Shown: piece by piece, positions 33,895 through 42,230 of the stretch | Layout: the number at the start of each line of letters is the position of its first letter | Position numbering within the stretch: the first letter of the stretch is position 1 | Source of the DNA: Massilia sp. Root335 | GTDB lineage: Bacteria > Pseudomonadota > Gammaproteobacteria > Burkholderiales > Burkholderiaceae_D | DNA: 64,000 bases | Direction of reading: 5' to 3' | Assembly: GCF_001425685.1 (NCBI RefSeq) | Contig: NZ_LMCY01000021.1 | Span: 26,979 to 90,978 of the forward strand | Position numbers and translations under genes: made by a program | The notes under the pieces: generated by a model | Seen by the model: the letters and a program-made list of their open reading frames with translations, nothing else | The model's database searches: none | Told to the model about the DNA's origin: nothing

Positions 33895-35241
33895 ATGGAA
33901 CGCAAGTTCGGCAAGTTCGGCAAGATCGCTTTGGCCGCCGCCCTGTTGGCGGCGGGTGCCGTCGGCATCGCCCACGCGGCGAACGCGAACAAGAATGGCT
34001 TCGTGGCCGTGAAGGACAGCCATTTCGAACGCAACGGCCAGCGCTACATGATCGCCGGCGCCAATTTCTGGTACGGCGGCTATCTCGGCGCGCCGTCGGG
34101 CGTCGGGCAGCGCGCCAGGCTCGTGAAGGAACTCGATCGCCTGAAGGCGCTCGGCATCAACAACGTGCGCGTGCTGGCGGTGTCGGAAAAGACGGCGATG
34201 AAGAGCGCCGTCAGCCCCGCCACGACGAGCGCGCCCGGCCACTACGACGAACAGCTGCTGCAGGGCCTCGACTTCCTGATGGCCGAACTGGCGAAGCGCG
34301 ACATGACGGCCGTGCTCTACCTGAATAATTTCTGGCAGTGGTCCGGCGGGATGACGCAGTACCTCAACTGGTTCACGGGTTCGCCCGCGCACGATCCGAA
34401 CGTGAGCAAGGATTACGAGCGCTACATGGCGGAGAACGCGACGTTCTACACGAACGCGCGCGCGCAGGACGAATACCGCAACGTGATCGCCAAGATCGTC
34501 CAGCGCACGAACACGGTGACGAAGAAGCCGTACCGCGCCGACCCGACCATCCTGTCGTGGCAGCTGGCGAACGAGCCGCGTCCCGGCAACAGCAAATCCA
34601 CGCCGCAGGAAAAGGCGACCTACATAAAATGGGTCGCGGACACGGCCCACTACATCCGCTCGCTCGACGGCAACCATATGGTCAGCACGGGCAGCGAAGG
34701 CCTCGCGGGCTCCGCGCAGGATGCGCAGCTGTACCTGGACGCGCACCGCACGCCGGACATCGCCTACCTCACCTACCACCTGTGGCCAACGAACTGGGGC
34801 TGGTTCGATCCGAAGAAGCCGGACGCCACGTGGGACGGCATGATGGAAAAGGCCAGCCACTACCTGAACGTGCACGTCGACTACGCGAAGCAGCTGGGCA
34901 AGCCGATCGTGCTGGAGGAGTTCGGCCTGAATCGCGACGGCGGCTCGTTCGACATCAAGGCCTCGACCAAGGTGCGCGACCGTTTTTATGACGCGGTCTT
35001 CTCGACGCTGGAGAAGCGCGCCGCGGCCGGCGATCCGGTCGCCGGCTGGAATTTCTGGGCGTGGGGCGGCGCGGGCCGTGCGGCCAATGCGGATTACTGG
35101 TGGAAGCCGGGGAACGATTTCGTCGGCGATCCGCCGCAGGAAGAGCAGGGCCTGTACTCCGTGTTCGACAGCGACGCCAGCTCGCTCGAGCTGATCGCCG
35201 AGCATAATAAACGCCTGAAGGCGATCGGAGCGAAGCAATGA
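33895..35241 (+). CDS. Endo-1,4-beta-mannanase (GH5, subfamily 7-like)
   Basis: Cleaves the beta-1,4-mannan backbone. The 448-aa product begins with an export signal ending AHA (about residue 28). The N-terminal NGQRYMIAGANFWYGGYLGAP is typical of GH5 mannanases. The acid/base Glu227 lies in SWQLANEPRPG and the nucleophile Glu342 in IVLEEFGLNRDGG; WNFWAWGGAGR near the C-terminus is the conserved Trp block. No carbohydrate-binding module is visible. GAGGAGA precedes the ATG. The stop overlaps the alpha-galactosidase start by four bases. This gene anchors the interpretation of the locus as mannan-degrading. Confidence 0.94.
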   Translation: MERKFGKFGKIALAAALLAAGAVGIAHAANANKNGFVAVKDSHFERNGQRYMIAGANFWYGGYLGAPSGVGQRARLVKELDRLKALGINNVRVLAVSEKTAMKSAVSPATTSAPGHYDEQLLQGLDFLMAELAKRDMTAVLYLNNFWQWSGGMTQYLNWFTGSPAHDPNVSKDYERYMAENATFYTNARAQDEYRNVIAKIVQRTNTVTKKPYRADPTILSWQLANEPRPGNSKSTPQEKATYIKWVADTAHYIRSLDGNHMVSTGSEGLAGSAQDAQLYLDAHRTPDIAYLTYHLWPTNWGWFDPKKPDATWDGMMEKASHYLNVHVDYAKQLGKPIVLEEFGLNRDGGSFDIKASTKVRDRFYDAVFSTLEKRAAAGDPVAGWNFWAWGGAGRAANADYWWKPGNDFVGDPPQEEQGLYSVFDSDASSLELIAEHNKRLKAIGAKQ

Positions 35242-36452
35242 AACGTGCCGTGAACCTGATGCTGGCGGCGTCGATCGCGGCCGCGCCGGCCGCCGCCTGG
35301 GCACAGAAATTCGACGGCCTCGCGGCCACGCCGCAGATGGGCTGGAACAGCTGGAACAAATTCGCCTGCAACATCGACGAAAAGCTGATCCGCGAGACGG
35401 CCGACGCGATGGTCAAGCTGGGCCTGAAGGATGCCGGCTACCAGTACATCAACATCGACGACTGCTGGCACGGCACGCGCGACGAGCACGGCGACATCCG
35501 TCCCGACCCGCAGCGCTTCCCGTCCGGGATGAAGGCGCTGGCCGACTACGTGCACGCGCGCGGCCTCAAGCTGGGCATTTATTCGGACGTGGGCGACAAG
35601 ACCTGCGGCGGCCGTCCCGGCAGCCGCGGCCATGAATACCAGGATGCGAAGATGTACGCCGCCTGGGGCATCGACTACCTGAAATACGACTGGTGCGAGA
35701 GCAAGGGTCTCAATGCCGTCGGCGCCTACACGACGATGCGCGACGCGATCCGCGCGGCCAACCGTCCCATCCTGTTCAGCGTCTGCGAATGGGGCGACAA
35801 CAAGCCGTGGGAATGGGCGGCCGACGTCGGCCACTCGTGGCGCACGACGGGCGACATCTACCCGTGCTGGGATTGCGAAAAGAGCGCCGGCTCGTGGTCG
35901 GCGTGGGGCGTGATGCGCATCCTCGACATGCAGGCCGGCCTGCGCAAGTACGCCGGTCCCGGTCACTGGAACGACATGGACATGCTGGAAGTCGGCATGG
36001 GCATGACGGAAGACGAAGACCGCGCCCACTTCTCGATCTGGGCGATGCTGGATTCGCCGCTCATCCTCGGCAACGACCTGCGTTCGATGCCGGACTCGGT
36101 GAAGAAGATCATCGGGAACAAACAGGTCATCGCGCTCAACCAGGACCCGCTGGGCGTGCCCGCGCTGCGCTTCTGGAAGCAGGGCCAGGTCGAGCTGTGG
36201 GCCAAGCCGCTCGCCAACGACGAGTGGGCCTTCATGGTGCTGAACCGCGGCGAGGCGGCGCTGCCGTTGCATTACGACTGGAAGCAGAACGTCATCGTCG
36301 ACGACATGAGCAAGCGCGAAGCCGATTTCAAACAGGCGACGTGGCACTGGACGGATGCCTGGACCGGCAAGACGGGCGACACGAGCCGCCGCCTCGATGC
36401 GACCGTGCCTGCGCACGGCGTCGTGCTGCTGCGTTTGAAGAAAGGCGCGTGA
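35238..36452 (+). CDS. Alpha-galactosidase (GH27)
   Basis: Removes alpha-1,6-galactose side chains from galactomannan. The 404-aa product has a signal peptide (cleavage near AWA-QKF, about residue 22). The GH27 hallmark is ATPQMGWNSWNKFACNIDE, followed by YINIDDCWHG and the nucleophile Asp151 in DYLKYDWCESKG. The acid/base Asp lies further on (about residue 210 region). A C-terminal beta domain starts near 310. ATGA overlap with the mannanase shows coupling, so debranching and backbone cleavage are made together. Confidence 0.95.
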   Translation: MKRAVNLMLAASIAAAPAAAWAQKFDGLAATPQMGWNSWNKFACNIDEKLIRETADAMVKLGLKDAGYQYINIDDCWHGTRDEHGDIRPDPQRFPSGMKALADYVHARGLKLGIYSDVGDKTCGGRPGSRGHEYQDAKMYAAWGIDYLKYDWCESKGLNAVGAYTTMRDAIRAANRPILFSVCEWGDNKPWEWAADVGHSWRTTGDIYPCWDCEKSAGSWSAWGVMRILDMQAGLRKYAGPGHWNDMDMLEVGMGMTEDEDRAHFSIWAMLDSPLILGNDLRSMPDSVKKIIGNKQVIALNQDPLGVPALRFWKQGQVELWAKPLANDEWAFMVLNRGEAALPLHYDWKQNVIVDDMSKREADFKQATWHWTDAWTGKTGDTSRRLDATVPAHGVVLLRLKKGA

Positions 36453-37504
36453 TGGTCAGGCCGCTCGTCGCCGCGTTGCTGGCCTTGTGCGCGGCGGCGC
36501 CGGCGGCCGCCGAACAGACGATCGCCGCCAGCGATGCCCACGTGGCCCGCATGGGCCGCACGGTCGCGCAAGCCGATGGGTCGGTGCGCTTCGGCTATCC
36601 CGGCGTGACGTTGCTGCTGGCCGTCGACGGCACCCGCCTCGCCGTCGATGCGGCGGGCAGCGCCAACAGCCTCGTCGACGTGATCGTGGACGGCAGGCTC
36701 GCCACCACGCTGCATCTCGCGCCGCAAACGAAACGCTATGACGTGTTCGCGGACGCGGCGCCCGGCCCGCACCGCGTGGAACTCGTGCACCGCAGCGAGA
36801 CGTGGCTGGGCGTGGCGTCCATCGCGCGCTTCACGGCCGACGGCACCTTTCTCGCCGCGCCTGCGCTGCCGGCGCGGCGCATGCTCGTGCTGGGCGACTC
36901 CGTCACGTGCGGCGCCGACATGGAGCGGAGCGCCGGCAACAAGGACACGCCGGACTGGTGGAACCCGCGCCTGTCGTACGGCATGCTGGCCGCGCGCGCG
37001 CTGGATGCGCAAGTGCAGCTGGTCTGCTACGGCGGCCGGGGCCTGGTGCGCAGCTGGAATGGCCGTACCGACGAATTCCAGCTGCCTGCGTTCTACGATC
37101 TCGCCATTGCCGATGCCGCGCATCCGGTCAAATGGAACCAGGCCGGCTACGATGCCGATCTGATTGTCATCGCGATCGGCACCAATGACTTCAACCCCGG
37201 CATTCCGGAGCGCGCGCCTTATGTCGACGCGTACACGGCCTTGCTGCGCCGTGTGCTGCGCGACCATCCGCACGCGCAGATCGCGCTGACGGAAGGCGTG
37301 CTGCTGAACGGCGACAAGAAGACGGCGCTGATCGGCTATCTCAAGGAAGCGGTGAGTCGGGTCGGCGCCGCGCGCGTCCACCTGCTCGCACCGGTGGCGT
37401 ACCAGCCCGGTGACGCCGTCAACGGCCACCCGACGACGGCCCAGCATGCGGCCATGGCGGCCGAACTGCTGCCGCAGCTGCGGCGCATCGTCGCCCCGCT
37501 CTGA
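36452..37504 (+). CDS. SGNH/GDSL esterase with N-terminal beta domain (CE2-like acetyl esterase)
   Basis: A 350-aa exported carbohydrate esterase. Residues 1-20 are a signal peptide ending AAA-E. A jelly-roll-like beta domain follows (about 25-135). The SGNH hydrolase domain has the nucleophile Ser150 in MLVLGDSVTCGAD and AIGTNDFNPG in block III. The C-terminal GHPTTAQHAAMA carries the catalytic His. This layout is that of family CE2. The start overlaps the GH27 stop by one base (TGATG). Removal of acetyl groups from mannan would open the backbone to the GH5 enzyme. CE2 is inferred from architecture. Confidence 0.88.
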   Translation: MVRPLVAALLALCAAAPAAAEQTIAASDAHVARMGRTVAQADGSVRFGYPGVTLLLAVDGTRLAVDAAGSANSLVDVIVDGRLATTLHLAPQTKRYDVFADAAPGPHRVELVHRSETWLGVASIARFTADGTFLAAPALPARRMLVLGDSVTCGADMERSAGNKDTPDWWNPRLSYGMLAARALDAQVQLVCYGGRGLVRSWNGRTDEFQLPAFYDLAIADAAHPVKWNQAGYDADLIVIAIGTNDFNPGIPERAPYVDAYTALLRRVLRDHPHAQIALTEGVLLNGDKKTALIGYLKEAVSRVGAARVHLLAPVAYQPGDAVNGHPTTAQHAAMAAELLPQLRRIVAPL

Positions 37505-37520
37505 TTCGCTTCGGAGAAAG

Positions 37521-37549
37521 CGGGCCGATTTGTCTTCGTTTACGGCCCG
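37521..37549. terminator. Weak bidirectional hairpin between convergent genes
   Basis: CGGGCCG and CGGCCCG form a 7-bp stem with a 15-nt loop, spanning the end of the unknown 213-aa gene and the gap after the esterase gene. It may end both convergent transcripts; the long loop lowers confidence. Confidence 0.35.
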
Positions 37550-38181
37550 TTGCGTTCGATAATCTCCAGCCCACCGCTCATGTTCGACTGGATCTTACCG
37601 ATGATCCACGTGGCACGTCCCATACGGACGAGTGCGGCACGCACGTCTTCCTCGTTCTTGTAGATGTTCGTGCACTGCATCTGGCACGCGTCGACGTTGT
37701 AATCGACGCCGCCACCAATGTACAAATCCACGAGGACTGGATCTTCCGCCTGCGCAAGCAAATCCTGCAGGGCGTACAGATCATCAGTGGAGACGGACTC
37801 ATCCACCCAACGGTAATCGCGCGTGTGCGTTATCACCATCAGGGCGGTCGCGATAAAGCTGAAGCGCAAGAGCACCCTCAGGAGGCCGGTCCCAGCCAAC
37901 AGCGCATCCTTCGTCTCGATTGCCGCGGCGCCGTAATGGATGGCTTCACCGGCCGCGAACGCGTCGGTCTCTTCCATGCCCAAGTCGACGCAAGGCTCGT
38001 CCAGCGGAATACCGTCGATTGCGAAGCGTTGACCATCTTCTACACCGACCCGGTACGGCTCGAGATACTCGTCTGGAATGTCGCCGGCCGCCGGCGAGTA
38101 AAGATCGGCCAAGTAGGCGGACACAAAACCGCGGTAGTAGTAATCGAGCTGGTCACGTTCGTAAGGGCGCGTCGGGAACAT
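37540..38181 (-). CDS. Uncharacterised protein, third gene of the unknown cassette
   Basis: I do not recognise this 213-aa protein. It is acidic and aromatic-rich at the start (MFPTRPYERDQLDYYYRGFVSA). One hydrophobic segment at about residues 115-132 (LLRFSFIATALMVITHT region) could be a single membrane helix or a buried helix. The C-terminal part has VDLYIGGGVDYNVDACQMQC. GAGGAGG precedes two adjacent ATG codons; the second (38181) has the better spacing. It starts 11 bp after the upstream gene of the same strand, so the three unknown genes look like one operon. There is no signal peptide. Confidence 0.75.
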   Translation of the reverse strand: MFPTRPYERDQLDYYYRGFVSAYLADLYSPAAGDIPDEYLEPYRVGVEDGQRFAIDGIPLDEPCVDLGMEETDAFAAGEAIHYGAAAIETKDALLAGTGLLRVLLRFSFIATALMVITHTRDYRWVDESVSTDDLYALQDLLAQAEDPVLVDLYIGGGVDYNVDACQMQCTNIYKNEEDVRAALVRMGRATWIIGKIQSNMSGGLEIIERNGP

Positions 38182-38192
38182 CATATTCCTCC

Positions 38193-39482
38193 TCAAGTCG
38201 TGGGGGCATTGGATGGCGGGAGAGCCGGCATCACTTGGCAAATCCAACCAACCAATTGCTTGCCGGGGATACGAATGAGAACCTCGTCCGACGATGAGTC
38301 GATCGACCGTCCGAGCATCGCGATTGGCCCCATGTGGGAGGCGATGCTTGCGTGGCGACGGTCCTCTTCGGAACACTGCGTGGCCCGGATTGTTGCATTG
38401 CGCACCAGTACGCAGGCGATCGGCAATACCTCCAGCAGTTTCTTCTCGTCCTCTCCCGTTCCGCTGGCCAGCGATCCCTTGGCAAAGGTCGGTACAAACC
38501 AGTTTTCCAAATTCAATAACTGCGTGGACAGCCACGGCCGGCGGATGCTGAGGAGGCAGGTTTGAAGTTCCAGGCTGAACCCGCTGGAATTCGCCTCGTA
38601 GCCGTCCTGATCGACGTTGAGCCGAATGGAAAGCAACTGGTCGCGAAAACGCCGGAAACTGGCATCCCGTATGCCTGGATCATTGTTGATTTGCGGGCCC
38701 GGTACAACATGGGACCAGTTGGCGCCGGCGGGATGTATCCTGATTGGCCGCCCGGGCACGTTTGCGGGGCTGCCCAGGGCAAATGCGCGGCCCACGTTCG
38801 GCGGCATGGCAGGCGCGTCGCCCGCGACGCCCACGGAGAACTGCCCGGCCACGCCGTCGGCGAGCTGCTTGATGGTCTCGAGGTTTGGCTGTTGGTGCAG
38901 TACCGCGTGTAGTTGCAAGGGCGCCGTGCGCCACTTCGAGATCGGGCTTCCGTACGAGATCGGGGGGCGTGCCCCGCTTTCCGTTTGGCTTCGGTTTTCA
39001 ACGTGGATGTCCGCCCACGCATCGGATGTGCTCTCGAACCAGTCGATCGGGTCGACTTCGATGCGCCGGTAGCGCGCCTCCGGCGACGCCGCGGCCGGCG
39101 GGTCGACGGAGTACAGCCAGTCGTCGAGTGCCGCGACGGCCGTCTGCCTGGCGGCTTCGAAGAGCGCCACGCCGTCGCCGTTAGCCGCGCTCCCGTCGAC
39201 CAGTTGCTGGTACAGGGCGTCGATATCGAGGCCGGTGGCGCAGTACATCGCATTGGATACCAGCCCCACGCGGTTGGCTTGCCGGGCAATGAATTCGAGC
39301 GCGAGCAGTCGTGAAGTGCCTTGCGGCTGGGCTTGCACGGTCTCGAAGGTCGAGTCCGGGATCGGTTGCCCGAGCTGGAACGCCAGGAACGGCACGCCGA
39401 CACCCGACGCCCTCGTTGCCTGGTAACGATCAAGCAGGGCGCCGCGCATCGCCTCGGTGATATCAGCGAAGTTGGCCGACAT
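38193..39482 (-). CDS. Uncharacterised protein, paralogue of the upstream 533-aa protein
   Basis: A 429-aa protein of unknown function, without signal peptide or obvious membrane helices. Its C-terminal part parallels the neighbouring 533-aa protein: RPWLSTQLLNLENW (315-328) against RPWLVSDIFYLQNW with equal length, then VLVRN (358-362) against VLVVRN, and IPGKQLVGW (405-413) against IPGAQIVAF, both ending in a Pro/Ala-rich tail. The N-terminal FQLGQPIPDSTF may also correspond to LVLGMPVIKADYF. It lacks the long Ser/Gly-rich stretches of its partner. It lies 13 bp downstream of that gene. No family is assigned. Confidence 0.78.
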   Translation of the reverse strand: MSANFADITEAMRGALLDRYQATRASGVGVPFLAFQLGQPIPDSTFETVQAQPQGTSRLLALEFIARQANRVGLVSNAMYCATGLDIDALYQQLVDGSAANGDGVALFEAARQTAVAALDDWLYSVDPPAAASPEARYRRIEVDPIDWFESTSDAWADIHVENRSQTESGARPPISYGSPISKWRTAPLQLHAVLHQQPNLETIKQLADGVAGQFSVGVAGDAPAMPPNVGRAFALGSPANVPGRPIRIHPAGANWSHVVPGPQINNDPGIRDASFRRFRDQLLSIRLNVDQDGYEANSSGFSLELQTCLLSIRRPWLSTQLLNLENWFVPTFAKGSLASGTGEDEKKLLEVLPIACVLVRNATIRATQCSEEDRRHASIASHMGPIAMLGRSIDSSSDEVLIRIPGKQLVGWICQVMPALPPSNAPTT

Positions 39483-39495
39483 GATGGCGCCCTCG

Positions 39496-41097
39496 CTAGG
39501 CGTTTGGGCAAGCCGGGACGATGTCGCTCAGGAATGCGACGATCTGGGCACCGGGAATTTTCAGTACGCCCTTGTCGAAGGTCGTACCGAAGTAACTATG
39601 CGAGGAGGCCGCGGCGCGCGATCCGCTCGATCCCGATGACTCTGCGCTTTGGCTGCCGGCCCGCCCCCCGAAATTGACAAAGCCCAGCGCCACGCCGCCC
39701 ATGCCGGCCGTCTCGGAAGTCTGCGTGGTGGTCTGGCCCTCGGCTGACGCATAGAACTCGCTGAGCACGGCCCCATCGCTTCCCCAATCCGTGCTGGACA
39801 CCTCGACATTGCGCACCACGAGGACCTGCTGCGGGATCATCGGCAGCCATTTGTCCTGCGAGTCGGCCTGGCCGTCGATCGTGCCGTCGCTGATACAGTG
39901 CCGACCGCCGAGTTGCGGGATCTTCCAGTTCTGCAGGTAGAAGATGTCGCTCACCAGCCACGGCCGGTAGAAGCTGCACAGCGCGTACTCGAGCTTGATC
40001 GTCAGGTTCTTCGCGGTGTTATGGAAGACCGATTGGAGGCCGCTGCTCTGCGAGTTCTGGTAGCTGTCCTTGGTCTCTGCCTCGCTGTGCTCCCCGCCGA
40101 CGGCGAAGAATCCGAACGACACCGCGCCGCCGCCGCTGCTGGACTGCGCCTCGCTATGCCAGCTATCGGATTCCGCGGAGCTCCAATTGGTGCTCGCGAT
40201 ATGCTGATATTGACTCTGTGTGACCGATAGCCCTTCAAAGCCCTCCGGGTTGGCCGGATCGCACCAGTTACTTGGTAACACTAGAGAATACGGCGTCGCT
40301 TCCGCGACGACGCCGGCAATACCGTCGAGTTGCCAAGCCTTGAATTTGTCGCGGGCCGCCTTGATGGCCATCTCGTTGACAGGAAGCGCCACCGAGCCCA
40401 AGGTGGCCAGCGCCGCCTGGATCTCGGCTTCGCCGGCCGCCGACAAGGCATCGCGCGCGTCATCGACGTCCTGGCGGTAGGTTCCTGCGGTCACTGCCCA
40501 CTCGTTTTGCCGGCCCTCGCGAATCGCCGCTTCGGCGGCGACGGCGTAGTCGCCTTTGGCTTTGGCGTAGGCGCGGGCGAGTTTCAAATAGTTGTCGTAA
40601 AGCTCGGTGCGCCCCATCCTCACGCCGTCGGCGTTGACCTTGTAGAGCACTCGTGTAGCCGCATCCATCCTTGCCTTGACGTCATCAGGCATCGGCGGGG
40701 GCGGGTCGGCCTGCATGCCGTTGATAATCTTGTCATAGGCGAATGCCAGGTTGCGGCCGATCGGATACTGCCGGTATTTGCCATCCTTGGTTACTTCGAG
40801 CAGCGTGTTTGCCAGCAGGCAGGTTTTCCATGCTGCGGCGTTCTGTCGGCGCGCCTTGCGTTGCGCTTCTTCGCTACCCTGCGCCTGAGGATCGGGCGGC
40901 GGTACCTCGATCATGTCGCCTTGCGGATTCCAGGGATCGAAGTAGTCCGCCTTGATAACAGGCATACCGAGCACAAGCTGCGAATACACCATGGTGCCCA
41001 ATGGGCGGTCGTTGGAGTCGGTTGGAATGCATTGCTTGATGCGGCCGATCAGATCGGCAAAGACGCCCAGGACGAGGGCTCCGGGTTCTCCATTCAT
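39496..41097 (-). CDS. Uncharacterised protein with Ser/Gly-rich segments and shared C-terminal module
   Basis: A 533-aa protein of unknown function, first of three unknown genes. Residues about 80-265 are mostly predicted helix (ARAYAKAKGDYAVAAEAAIR). Two Ser-rich tracts follow: about 302-343, with GGGAVSFGFFAVGG at its centre, and about 450-503, with GMGGVALGFVNFGG at its centre. Between them lies RPWLVSDIFYLQNW (378-391), and the end has IPGAQIVAFLSDIVPACP. The paired hydrophobic-in-polar segments look like beta-hairpins and could be membrane-inserting, but that is speculation. CGGAGG precedes the ATG at 41097. There is no signal peptide. Confidence 0.8.
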   Translation of the reverse strand: MNGEPGALVLGVFADLIGRIKQCIPTDSNDRPLGTMVYSQLVLGMPVIKADYFDPWNPQGDMIEVPPPDPQAQGSEEAQRKARRQNAAAWKTCLLANTLLEVTKDGKYRQYPIGRNLAFAYDKIINGMQADPPPPMPDDVKARMDAATRVLYKVNADGVRMGRTELYDNYLKLARAYAKAKGDYAVAAEAAIREGRQNEWAVTAGTYRQDVDDARDALSAAGEAEIQAALATLGSVALPVNEMAIKAARDKFKAWQLDGIAGVVAEATPYSLVLPSNWCDPANPEGFEGLSVTQSQYQHIASTNWSSAESDSWHSEAQSSSGGGAVSFGFFAVGGEHSEAETKDSYQNSQSSGLQSVFHNTAKNLTIKLEYALCSFYRPWLVSDIFYLQNWKIPQLGGRHCISDGTIDGQADSQDKWLPMIPQQVLVVRNVEVSSTDWGSDGAVLSEFYASAEGQTTTQTSETAGMGGVALGFVNFGGRAGSQSAESSGSSGSRAAASSHSYFGTTFDKGVLKIPGAQIVAFLSDIVPACPNA

Positions 41098-41589
41098 GGT
41101 TCGGTCCTCCGCTGCCGGCCATGGGCCGGTGTGTGGTGCGCAAATCACGGCGCCGCCCGGATGCGCGGCGCCGGATACCTGCAGACCAACCTAGCAGCTT
41201 AGATTAAACGTGCCGGATCGATTGAGTTGTACTTGACGGAACTCAAATGGATATGGGGGACTGGTTGACAAGCCAGAGGTCTGGCAAAGGAACTGCACAT
41301 GGCGACCATGTCCGCGAACACGGCCCAAAAAAAACCGACGGACCGGGCTGCGCCTGGTACATCGGAAAGAAGAGCCGGACCACTCCGGCTGGAGACGAAC
41401 CGGCCGCCGCTCCCTGAGTCGCGGTGGCCGGGCCGAGACCAGATCGAGATTAGCGGCGATGCCGTGACGGGTCAAACGTGCGGGCATGGCGGCCCGCGTG
41501 TTTCGTGCTTATTACTAAACAGCAGACTCACGGCTTGCCGGCGTCACGCGTGGACACGGGGTGTCCACCTTACCGGGATAGAAATGCCG
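41098..41589. other. Intergenic region between the unknown cassette and lrp
   Basis: This 492-bp stretch lies upstream of the 533-aa gene and downstream of lrp. I see no gene; a 98-codon minus-strand frame (41191-41487) has no family resemblance or ribosome-binding site. It contains a GGGCATGGCGGCCC-type hairpin near 41481-41495, a TTACTAAAC string at 41512-41520, and the 31-bp end of the dispersed hairpin repeat (copy C) at 41543-41573. The promoter of the unknown operon should be near 41100-41250, where the sequence is less GC-rich. Confidence 0.5.
41543..41573. repeat. Dispersed hairpin repeat, partial copy C
   Basis: GTCACGCG is followed by the stem GGACAC-GGG-GTGTCC and a TTAC end. It aligns with the last 31 bp of copy B (on its minus strand) with five differences, and the stem changes are paired so that pairing is kept. 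The first half of the repeat is not clearly present. It ends 16 bp before the lrp stop. Confidence 0.6.
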
Positions 41590-42090
41590 TCAAACGATGG
41601 GAAGCGCAGTCGTTTCCTTGATGCGCTGGAGGGCGAAGCTCGATTTCACGTCCAGCACGGCCGGGTGGCGCAGCAGGGTGCCCATCATGAAGCGCGAGAA
41701 GTGGTCCATGTCTTCCACGTGCACGCGCAGCAGGAAATCCATCTCCCCCGTCATCGCATAGCAGGCCACTACTTCCGGCCAGGTCGACACGGCCTGGGCG
41801 AAGTCGAAGCGCGGCGACGTGGCCGGCACGCGCGCATTCGCCGCGCCTTCGCTGTGTTTTTCCAGGCGGACATTCACATAGGCCAGCAGGCCCAGGCCCA
41901 GTTTGTCGGGATCGAGCAGGGCGACATATTGCCGGATGACACCGGCCTCTTCCAGACGTTTGATGCGCCGCAAACAGGGTGACGGCGACAGGCTCACGCG
42001 CTCGGCCACGTCCTGGTTGGACAGGCGGCCATCCGACTGGAGGATGGCGAGGATTTTACGGTCGGTTTTATCCAGCTCTATTTTTGACAT
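41590..42090 (-). CDS. Lrp/AsnC family transcriptional regulator
   Basis: A 166-aa Lrp-type regulator. The N-terminal helix-turn-helix is DRKILAILQSDGRLSNQDVAERVSLSPSPCLRRIKRL (start of a winged DNA-binding domain, about residues 8-60). The C-terminal RAM/AsnC ligand domain follows, with VVACYAMTGEMDFLLRVHV. It diverges from the indolepyruvate oxidoreductase gene with 140 bp between, the standard pairing in which the regulator responds to an amino acid such as phenylalanine or a branched-chain type. A TTGCGCAA palindrome (42127-42134) in between is a possible binding site. Confidence 0.95.
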   Translation of the reverse strand: MSKIELDKTDRKILAILQSDGRLSNQDVAERVSLSPSPCLRRIKRLEEAGVIRQYVALLDPDKLGLGLLAYVNVRLEKHSEGAANARVPATSPRFDFAQAVSTWPEVVACYAMTGEMDFLLRVHVEDMDHFSRFMMGTLLRHPAVLDVKSSFALQRIKETTALPIV

Positions 42091-42125
42091 GAATTCTCCA
42101 CGGCGGTCGCGTACGTCGCAATTTT

Positions 42126-42136
42126 ATTGCGCAAAT
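42126..42136. promoter_or_regulatory. Possible Lrp binding site
   Basis: ATTGCGCAAAT contains a perfect 8-bp palindrome (TTGCGCAA) flanked by A/T, 36 bp upstream of lrp in the divergent region. The form fits Lrp/AsnC half-sites; only a single clear site is visible. A TATACT box (42185-42190) for the oxidoreductase lies nearby. Confidence 0.35.
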
Positions 42137-42230
42137 CGTTTAACGGGGGGAATTCATTGAAATTTAATGCTGGGGGTGCAGGTCTATACTGGCCCCAACC
42201 GAAACACGACAAACATAATCGGAGACCCGC

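Noticed and set aside
41191..41487. A 98-codon minus-strand frame between the unknown cassette and lrp
   Set aside because: No ribosome-binding site, no family resemblance, irregular composition and overlap with a hairpin region.
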